Source: Sphingobacterium sp. UBA5670 (GTDB lineage: Bacteria; Bacteroidota; Bacteroidia; Sphingobacteriales; Sphingobacteriaceae). From it: 48,933 nt of DNA. Position numbers and translations under genes: made by a program. Every line of letters starts with the position of its first letter. The stretch's first letter is position 1. Positions 42,907 through 48,933 of this stretch are shown here, one piece after another. The DNA lies in NCBI RefSeq assembly GCF_002420705.1, contig NZ_DIIM01000033.1, positions 62,276 to 111,208 on the forward strand, given 5' to 3'. The notes below the pieces were generated by a model, which searched no databases, was not told the DNA's origin, and saw only the letters and a program-made list of their open reading frames with translations.

Positions 42907-44265
42907 ATGAATAATTTAACTTTTCAATATAGAACCATCATCATTTTTTGCCTATTACTAATGTGCGGATGCAATAAGTTGTTGGATGAAAAATCCGATC
43001 TCAAATTGTCTACGCCGGAGTCGGTACAAGACTTTCAGGCTTTACTGGACCGTGTTACGGATGTCAATACCAATTATGCCGGAAGTGGAGAAGTCTGTTC
43101 GGACAATTACTACTTGACTGATGTAGGGTATGCCGGATTAAAAAACGAAGAGGACAAAAGATTATACACTTGGCAGCCGGATCACGTTGCCCTGAGTGGT
43201 ACTTCTGGCAATGACTGGCGCTATTGCTACAGGACAATCTATAGTGCCAATTCGGTTATCTATGGTGTTGAGGATAAGCATCTAACCGGGGCAGATGATG
43301 TAAAAGGCCAGGCTCTGGCGATCCGGGCATCGCGCTACCTCGATGCCATGATTGTATGGGCACCGGTGTACAACAAAGCGACTGCAGATCGAGAACTAGG
43401 TGTACCGCTTCGATTGGATCCCGACATGAATCCTTCTTCAAAAAGGGCGAGTGTAAAGGCTTGTTTCGATCAGATAATTAAGGATCTCAATGAAGCGAAG
43501 GAACTGCTCCCCGCGAAGCCAATTTCGTTGACACGGGCTTCAAAGGGTTTCGCTTATGGCCTTTTGGCGCGGACCTATCTTTACATGGGAGATTATAAAT
43601 TGGCCTTGATAAATGCATTGGAAGGGTTAAAGTACAATAATCTCCTGATCGATTACAATACGTTGAATGCAAATGATAAATTTCCGATCAAAGATATGAA
43701 CGTGGAATTTGTCTTTTGGGGAACGATGCGCTTGGCCCCGCCGATAGGAGCTGCAATAGCATGTATACCAGCAGCACTCTTTGATCTTTATGAAGAAAAT
43801 GATCTGAGAAAGCAAATGCTGTTTATTAAAAATGCAAACGGTACGATTGCCTTTCGAGGCGACTATACGGGGTCATCAAATGGTAAAATTATGGGTATAA
43901 CTACTGCAGAAATATACTTGATTGCAGCGGAGAGTTATGCGCGAGAAGGGGATTTGATAAAAGCTGAAAAAATGATCGATAAGTTGCGGTCGAATCGTTG
44001 GAAAAAAGGGAGTTATGGCCCAGTGGACGATTTAGGGAAAGAGGAATTGATCACGTTGATTTTGCAGGAGCGTAGAAAGGAATTATTATTTAGGGGGCTG
44101 CGCTGGGGAGATCTTAAACGCCTCAACCGTGATGGAGCCAATATTACCTTAATTCGTAGTGTGGCAGGCACAAGTTATACACTTCCACCTAATGACAAAC
44201 GATATGCTATTGCTATACCGGAGGATATTGTCGATTTATCGGGAATAAAGCAAAATGAAAGGTAA
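42907..44265 (+). CDS. RagB/SusD family nutrient-binding lipoprotein
   Basis: The protein has 452 residues. The signal peptide ends LLLMCGC (lipidated cysteine), then NKLLDEKSDLKLSTPESVQDF, a start common in the RagB branch. The helical repeats and the late RRKELLFRGLRWGDLKRLN motif are canonical. It ends the operon, and a terminator follows at 44264-44293. Its partner is the SusC encoded directly upstream. Confidence 0.94.
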   Translation: MNNLTFQYRTIIIFCLLLMCGCNKLLDEKSDLKLSTPESVQDFQALLDRVTDVNTNYAGSGEVCSDNYYLTDVGYAGLKNEEDKRLYTWQPDHVALSGTSGNDWRYCYRTIYSANSVIYGVEDKHLTGADDVKGQALAIRASRYLDAMIVWAPVYNKATADRELGVPLRLDPDMNPSSKRASVKACFDQIIKDLNEAKELLPAKPISLTRASKGFAYGLLARTYLYMGDYKLALINALEGLKYNNLLIDYNTLNANDKFPIKDMNVEFVFWGTMRLAPPIGAAIACIPAALFDLYEENDLRKQMLFIKNANGTIAFRGDYTGSSNGKIMGITTAEIYLIAAESYAREGDLIKAEKMIDKLRSNRWKKGSYGPVDDLGKEELITLILQERRKELLFRGLRWGDLKRLNRDGANITLIRSVAGTSYTLPPNDKRYAIAIPEDIVDLSGIKQNER

Positions 44266-44293
44266 AAGAGAGGGACTACTGTCCCTCTCTTTT
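44264..44293. terminator. bidirectional terminator after susD
   Basis: The arms AAAAGAGAGGGAC (44264-44276) and the exact complement at 44281-44293 form a perfect 13-bp stem with loop TACT. The stop codon of susD is at its left edge. The convergent minus-strand gene ends at 44307, so the element serves both transcripts. Confidence 0.85.
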
Positions 44294-44306
44294 AATGTTA
44301 ATTATT

Positions 44307-44624
44307 TTAAGGTTTACGATCAGTACTCATTTCAAGTACTTCTTCGTTTGATTTGTCAGCCAGTACCTGACCAATTGTTTGTCCTGTAGGAACGTCGATG
44401 TGGCATGGGCGATCTCCATTTGTCTGACACTCATTTGAAGAGTCTGTTGTGCTCCAATTGCTTGGATTTGCAAAATCTCCTTCATCTGTTTCTGTACTGT
44501 TGTAATAGTACGCTTGATTCTGAGTGTAATTTTGTTCCACTCCTGCTGAGGTCAATGTTGCCCCAGTTACTCCTGCAACGGCCAAAGCTGCTAAGGCCAT
44601 TACATTAATTTTGAATTTTCTCAT
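44307..44624 (-). CDS. DUF6520-like small secreted protein
   Basis: Starting at the ATG at 44624 (MRKFKINVMALAALAVAGVTG) the protein has 105 residues; an upstream ATG two codons earlier is also possible. A signal peptide is followed by a short mature part with aromatic and acidic residues and two cysteines (NECQTNGDRPCHIDV), the pattern of small DUF6520-type proteins common in Sphingobacterium-like bacteria. Their function is unknown. They often stand beside MauE-like membrane proteins, as here (gene at 44794). Confidence 0.7.
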   Translation of the reverse strand: MRKFKINVMALAALAVAGVTGATLTSAGVEQNYTQNQAYYYNSTETDEGDFANPSNWSTTDSSNECQTNGDRPCHIDVPTGQTIGQVLADKSNEEVLEMSTDRKP

Positions 44625-44793
44625 ATGCATAGCATAGAATGTTTAGTGTTTAAAAATTGTATTAGTTTTTCTCTTTCTGACCCGTCATTAACACAGATCA
44701 AGGACGAGAAACCTTTGGTCTTTTGGCAGACGCGCCCTTCTGCCGAGCCAGCCTTGGGCTCAGCTTCCGATGTTGTAGCTGTTGCTAATTTTT

Positions 44794-45384
44794 TTATGAA
44801 CCTAACCTCATCATCAATTTCCTCTGATGCGAAATCCTTATCTTTCTATCAAGCAGTAAGCCTACGATACATCCAATCGTGATCAGGCCATTGACCCAAA
44901 GATGTGCCTTCCAGCTGATCGGAAATTCTAGAATACAATCACAAGGTATACCGCCCCAGGTATCCCGCAAAGCAAGGATGACGTAGCCTGAAAAGACAAG
45001 CATCAACAAGAGTGTCAGCCAAAAACCGAATCTTTTTGTCCCTTCAAAAATAAAGAGGACACCTAAGGCTAATTCCACGGCTGGTAGGAGATATGACAGC
45101 ATAACGCCATACTGATCTTCAAAGGGTTGTCTGATCATCGAAGCACGGAATTCGGTGTAGGTAAATACCTTCTTCGATCCAACATAGATCCACAGGCAAA
45201 GTAGGGCAAAAGTCAATAACTGCAAAACAAATTCCTGGGGATGCTTCTTGATGTATGAAGCCAAATAAATGAATTTACGTCTTAACCAACTAGGTGTCTT
45301 CATTATTTGAACTTCTTCTGAAATTGCAATTTCACTATTCTGAATATATTTTCCACTTCGTTCCATCATCTGTTTTTTTATCAC
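44794..45384 (-). CDS. MauE/DoxX-like redox-associated membrane protein
   Basis: The protein has 196 residues, or 169 if the ATG at 45303 (MKTPSWLRRKF) is used, which removes a charged leader without clear purpose. Four membrane helices follow: LLTFALLCLWIYVGSKKVF; MLSYLLPAVELALGVLFIF; LTLLLMLVFSGYVILAL; and a C-terminal one (LWVNGLITIGCIVGLLL). A conserved cysteine pair lies in GGIPCDCI before the last helix. This fits the MauE/DoxX group that passes electrons to periplasmic thiol proteins. With the nearby TlpA-like protein it could form a thiol-redox pair. Confidence 0.75.
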   Translation of the reverse strand: MIKKQMMERSGKYIQNSEIAISEEVQIMKTPSWLRRKFIYLASYIKKHPQEFVLQLLTFALLCLWIYVGSKKVFTYTEFRASMIRQPFEDQYGVMLSYLLPAVELALGVLFIFEGTKRFGFWLTLLLMLVFSGYVILALRDTWGGIPCDCILEFPISWKAHLWVNGLITIGCIVGLLLDRKIRISHQRKLMMRLGS

Positions 45385-45526
45385 TCATTAAGTTTGATAA
45401 TGCTAAATTACAGTAATATGAACTAGACCGTTAGGTAGAAAGGGAAGTGCAAGGAGGTAGAAAAGTATATTTAATATCTCAGTCTATTTGATTAGAAATA
45501 AAACTTTAGTCATTGGTGGATTTTTT

Positions 45527-46495
45527 TTATTGTAACTGTTTAAAGTTTAAGGAAGTTAACCCCGTTTGCTTTTTAATAAAAGCATTCAATTCCGTTGTAC
45601 TACTAAAACCACATTCTTCTGCAGTGGCCAACAGTTTGTCGTTACTGACAATTATAGACGCAATGTGGTCTAATAAAACTTGATGTCGGTAACTAATAAA
45701 TTTACATCCGTAATGTTTTTTATGCTCGTCATTGAGATGATGCCTAGTTACTAAAAGTACCTCAGCAATATCAGATAATTTAACCTTAGCCCCCTGATGA
45801 AGAATCATAAGTTGTAATAAATTACGAGCTCGGTCTATCAGTATTTCATGCCCATCATCACGTAACTTAAATCGACTGAGTTGAATTAAAAAGATCATAT
45901 GCTTTAAGATCAAATGCTCATTGTCTAGTATATTGGGGTTGATTCTGCTAAATAGCAATTTTAATTGACGTTTAGTGATTATACCTACACGAAAAGTGAC
46001 ACTAGTAATCGACCGTTTTGACTGCGCCTTTTTAGCGATTATCAAATCTTGCAAAAAGCTAAAGTGCCTATTGGCAGGTGGCCGAAATAGTCCTGCATCT
46101 AAAATAAAGCCGACCATAATATGATGCCCTTTAGGTATTTTTAACTTATACTCTCCCTTAGCGAGATAAAGATAAGCACCTCGTCCTTCCACAAAATCCA
46201 TCACGAACTCTTGAGACCTATGGATTTGCCGTAGTGGTGAATTGCTCAATAAAGGATAGACAAGATGTAAATCACCCATAGAGGTGTACACGGGAATATT
46301 TTCTTCTTGATTCATCCAAAATTCGTAATAATAGAGATAGCCATACCGACCATCAAAAGTAAGCTCACTAATGCTATTGAATTGGGTTGTCCAATGCCTT
46401 TCATTCGCATTACGAATAGGATAGCTAACAGATTGTCTTGGCTGATCAACAGCTTGGTATGCTTGTGGCAAGGTGAAATAATAACTTCTTTCCAT
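45527..46495 (-). CDS. AraC-type transcriptional regulator
   Basis: The protein has 322 residues. The N-terminal 220 residues are a sensor part without a recognisable cupin motif. The last 90 residues carry the AraC double helix-turn-helix (KLSDIAEVLLVTRHHLNDEHKKHYG; LLATAEECGFSSTTELNAFIKKQTG). The first unit is diverged. It lies downstream of no other gene on its strand and upstream of the MauE gene, so it may control the MauE/DUF6520 pair or the neighbouring SusCD operon. Confidence 0.85.
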   Translation of the reverse strand: MERSYYFTLPQAYQAVDQPRQSVSYPIRNANERHWTTQFNSISELTFDGRYGYLYYYEFWMNQEENIPVYTSMGDLHLVYPLLSNSPLRQIHRSQEFVMDFVEGRGAYLYLAKGEYKLKIPKGHHIMVGFILDAGLFRPPANRHFSFLQDLIIAKKAQSKRSITSVTFRVGIITKRQLKLLFSRINPNILDNEHLILKHMIFLIQLSRFKLRDDGHEILIDRARNLLQLMILHQGAKVKLSDIAEVLLVTRHHLNDEHKKHYGCKFISYRHQVLLDHIASIIVSNDKLLATAEECGFSSTTELNAFIKKQTGLTSLNFKQLQ

Positions 46496-46694
46496 AAACT
46501 GATCTCTTTTAATTATTGAATAGGTTTAATGGTTTGGTTAACTGTTGTTTACTGATTAAACTGTCATTTTAATAAAATTTTAAAGAGTAGCCAAAAATAA
46601 ATGTGTATAGGATTTGGGACCCTGTAAAAGGGTATTTAGATACTGTGAATTTTTAAGCATATGGGAATTTTTGATTCACAGGTCCACAGAAGCC
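46496..46694. other. divergent intergenic region
   Basis: This AT-rich spacer lies between the AraC gene (minus) and the small plus-strand ORF. It has a T/A-rich core around 46560-46600 and a short hairpin GACCCTGTAAAAGGGT near 46618. I see no convincing promoter pair. Confidence 0.3.
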
Positions 46695-46958
46695 ATGTGT
46701 TCAAAAATGAATCTTTTGTCTTGTTTTTCTACCAAATTAGGCCTTGTGATCATACCGCTTTCATGGCCTGAAAGCAAAGTGACCAAACTGGGCAAGTTTG
46801 GTGCTGAGCGAAAACCAAAGATGATAAAGATAATGGAACAGCTTTTTAATGAAATGCAACAATTAGCTGATCAAGCACTTTATACATTTTCCAATTCGGA
46901 AACAATAAAGTTCATGATCGAATCTGCAGAAGAAAAATGTAGTCTATACTACTTATAA
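46695..46958 (+). CDS. small hypothetical ORF upstream of the acyltransferase gene
   Basis: The ATG at 46695 gives 87 residues (MCSKMNLLSCFSTKLG). An in-frame TTG at 46614 would add 27 residues with poor coding character. The C-terminal half is helical and charged (KMIKIMEQLFNEMQQLADQAL). I recognise no family. It ends 54 nt before the next gene on the same strand. It may be a real small protein or a chance frame. Confidence 0.3.
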   Translation: MCSKMNLLSCFSTKLGLVIIPLSWPESKVTKLGKFGAERKPKMIKIMEQLFNEMQQLADQALYTFSNSETIKFMIESAEEKCSLYYL

Positions 46959-47012
46959 AATCTAATTGGTGATCCGGACACCTTATTTTTTAGCAATTTA
47001 AACAGATAAAAC

Positions 47013-47987
47013 ATGAATTTCTTTAATCAAAATATTAGTCAAAACTATGCGCCAACACATAACAAGCTATCTTTTAGTTCTGAAAGTTGGATTAGAGGGC
47101 TAAAATGCGCTTCTCTTTTTTATCAGTGGGAGCTTGTTAAAAACTACGAATCAGTTTTCAAATTATTAAAAATGTATCAGCATTGGTCTAGTCAGGAACG
47201 TCATCAGGTTAATGATTTGTTGTTAAAACGTCTTATTGATATTTGGCCATTTACTGATAGAACCATTCGAATATGGAGCTGTATGCATATCGGACCATAT
47301 GGAATGATTGCTAGGGTCCTAATTGTGCTTGGATTCAAAGTAGCAGTGTTGCTTCGCTCAGATGTCTATGAAGAGCAAGTAGCTATATATAGAAAACAAT
47401 TTAAACTTTCATTTGGAAAGGATGCTACAGAAAGTGAATTATTATTTATAAGATCAGACGTCGGAAATCCTCTATTACGTTTAAAGGACGCCATCTATAA
47501 TGGGTTTCAAGTAGTTATATTTATCGACGGACAGCTTAGTAAAAATGAGCATGGAAAGGGATGGGGTAAAGTAAATCTTTATAATTCAGATTTAAATCTA
47601 AGAGAAGGTATTATGGGATTGAGTTATTGGACTCAAATTCCGATCACAAGTTTGTTTTTAACAATTGTCGGTAAAGAAATCAAATTTCGATATGTTCAAG
47701 ATATCGCAGTGAAAGAGAAATTAGAATATCAAAGTGTTCTTGAAAATATTTTCGAACCTATCCATCGCCTCAAAATTGAAGAGCTTATTCAATGGGAATT
47801 TTTGCCAATTATATTTGATCATACTACTATAAAACAAGGATATGAAAATATCGGATCTAGTTTGTGGTTACCCTTGTATATGCAAAATAAAGAAATGCTT
47901 TTTGATATTACGACTGGTCGCTCAGTGTGGGTTGCTCAAAATGAATTTGAGATCATATCTGGTAAGTTTAGGGAGTTTTTTGAGTAA
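47013..47987 (+). CDS. LpxL/HtrB-like lysophospholipid acyltransferase homologue, active-site variant
   Basis: The protein has 324 residues. The region CMHIGPYGMIARVLIVLGFKV corresponds to the catalytic HX4D/E segment of LpxL-type acyltransferases, with H92 conserved. The acidic residue expected five positions later is a glycine (G97). A second segment, VVIFIDGQ, resembles the conserved substrate loop (xLPDQ). There is no N-terminal membrane helix. Members of this superfamily transfer acyl groups to lipid A or to natural-product precursors. The missing acid suggests changed or lost catalysis. It is followed by a kinase gene after 112 nt. Confidence 0.65.
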   Translation: MNFFNQNISQNYAPTHNKLSFSSESWIRGLKCASLFYQWELVKNYESVFKLLKMYQHWSSQERHQVNDLLLKRLIDIWPFTDRTIRIWSCMHIGPYGMIARVLIVLGFKVAVLLRSDVYEEQVAIYRKQFKLSFGKDATESELLFIRSDVGNPLLRLKDAIYNGFQVVIFIDGQLSKNEHGKGWGKVNLYNSDLNLREGIMGLSYWTQIPITSLFLTIVGKEIKFRYVQDIAVKEKLEYQSVLENIFEPIHRLKIEELIQWEFLPIIFDHTTIKQGYENIGSSLWLPLYMQNKEMLFDITTGRSVWVAQNEFEIISGKFREFFE

Positions 47988-48099
47988 TTAACTCTCTTTT
48001 ATAAGAAACAAGTATTATTTTCTTTAAACTGTAAAATATTTTTTTTACTAATTTTATAGTTGTTGAAATTAATATTTGTTCTACATACCTAAACTTATA

Positions 48100-48933
48100 A
48101 TGATAAAACAACGTCTTCTTAAACCATTATCAAGAGGTGTTCATTTCGCATTTTGGACAATTTATTTCATTTGGATCTCCGTAGTAAATATTTACAAATA
48201 TGGTTGGGGACATACGTATGTTTTATTTGTTTTGTGTCCGATAATGTTATCAATCAGTTATTTAAACAGAGGATGGCTGCGTCAGCTACTGTTTAGAAAA
48301 ATTGAAGTTCTACAAGTAAGTAAATTGCTAAGTTATTTTTTAGTCACTGCTTTTTGTGTTTATCTGGCATTATATGAGTTCCCAACAGAGCTCAGTAGAA
48401 AGGTTTTAAAAAATCCTCAATTTTTCAAGCTTGCAGATTTTGCTATAGATATCATAACGTTTTATTTAACCTTTGCGCTAAAGGGTGGATTAATATTGAT
48501 CATGGAAATTTTATATAATGTTACGGTTAGCATATTCATTTATTTAGGGTTGGTTCGTTCAAACTTTAGGGAAGCCACAAAAGTAAAGGTCTTTCGTAAT
48601 TGGATTACACATTTCATGGGTAATTTGACACAGAGTTTTGCGCGAGCGGTTAGAAAGAATCCGTCAAACTTTACACATGTAGACTCTTTGCTTAAAATCG
48701 AAGGTTATGCTTTGCGACAGTTGAATTTTCGTAATGACATCTTGGGAAATTTGCAAGATGAAATAAAATATCTAAGGTTGCTGATGGTTTTATATGATGA
48801 AAAAAATATTAAACTACAATTAGATATTGAGAATATTAACAGACGTATAATTCCGATGATGTTAATGAGCTTATATAAAAATATGGTAAAGCATGGAGAT
48901 TTTAGCCATAGTTGTAAGTGTCCCAAAAACTCC
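48100..48933 (+). CDS. LytS-like sensor histidine kinase with divergent motifs, truncated by window end
   Basis: From the ATG at 48100 the frame is open for 278 codons to the end. Membrane segments fill the first 170 residues (HFAFWTIYFIWISVVNIY and others). The expected PHFLFNTLN motif appears as THFMGNLTQS, with the histidine and asparagine kept. The helical EIKYLRLLMVLYDEKN segment follows. The N-box is IPMMLMSLYKNMVKHGDF, where the usual glutamate is a lysine. The ATP lid is outside the window. It may be a kinase with altered chemistry or a scaffold; a cognate LytTR regulator would be expected downstream. Confidence 0.75.
   Translation, partial: MIKQRLLKPLSRGVHFAFWTIYFIWISVVNIYKYGWGHTYVLFVLCPIMLSISYLNRGWLRQLLFRKIEVLQVSKLLSYFLVTAFCVYLALYEFPTELSRKVLKNPQFFKLADFAIDIITFYLTFALKGGLILIMEILYNVTVSIFIYLGLVRSNFREATKVKVFRNWITHFMGNLTQSFARAVRKNPSNFTHVDSLLKIEGYALRQLNFRNDILGNLQDEIKYLRLLMVLYDEKNIKLQLDIENINRRIIPMMLMSLYKNMVKHGDFSHSCKCPKNS

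Overview
The window looks like a chromosomal stretch of a Sphingobacterium-type Bacteroidota. The evidence is low GC, two SusC/SusD pairs, an ECF sigma/FecR switch, LytS/LytT regulators, TAnnTTTG-type promoters and CTnDOT-family conjugation genes. This rests on gene content only. I found no rRNA, tRNA, CRISPR array, transposase or integrase.

Layout. (1) 1-11240, minus strand: a tetR gene and a tight ten-gene operon, 10556 down to 901. It encodes TolC, HlyD, two ABC ATPases, outer-membrane phospholipase A, two ABC-2 permeases, a siderophore-interacting flavoreductase-like protein, a LytS kinase and a LytT regulator. Two DUF2147 paralogues and a small HMA-like protein follow. Matching palindromes sit in front of tetR and in front of tolC. 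(2) 11345-18236: mobilization part of a CTnDOT-like ICE (mobC, mobB, mobA on minus; traA, traB, traD on plus) around a 741-nt region with oriT-like hairpins. The element stops at a terminator right after traD; traE onwards and the integrase are missing. (3) 18237-19005: a scar with an orphan beta-sandwich fragment. (4) 19036-33520: glucuronate and xylan side-chain use (GH67 alpha-glucuronidase; uxuA, mannonate oxidoreductase, AraC regulator), interrupted by a minus-strand ECF sigma / FecR / SusC / SusD / lipoprotein / di-haem cytochrome c peroxidase cluster. (5) 33904-37236: a lipoprotein, ArdA antirestriction protein, two small apparently frameshifted genes and an XRE regulator, probably remnants of a mobile element. 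(6) 37237-44265: an unassigned structured RNA or attenuator, then an operon of an unknown protein, a TlpA-like thioredoxin, SusC and SusD. (7) 44307-48933: DUF6520-type peptide, MauE/DoxX-like membrane protein, AraC-type regulator, small ORF, LpxL-like acyltransferase and a LytS-like kinase cut by the window end.

Functional reading. The first region is a self-contained envelope efflux and lipid-stress module that probably travels with the mobile element. GH67 releases glucuronic acid from xylan fragments and the uxu pair feeds it towards 2-keto-3-deoxygluconate. The two SusCD systems are separate outer-membrane import machines: one under TonB-linked sigma/anti-sigma control, one behind a long structured leader and paired with thiol-redox proteins.

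The most unusual signals are the mutually exclusive RNA hairpins at 37505-37626, the two sets of perfect operator-like palindromes, the compound hairpin next to mobA, and three enzyme-like proteins that appear to lack key catalytic residues.
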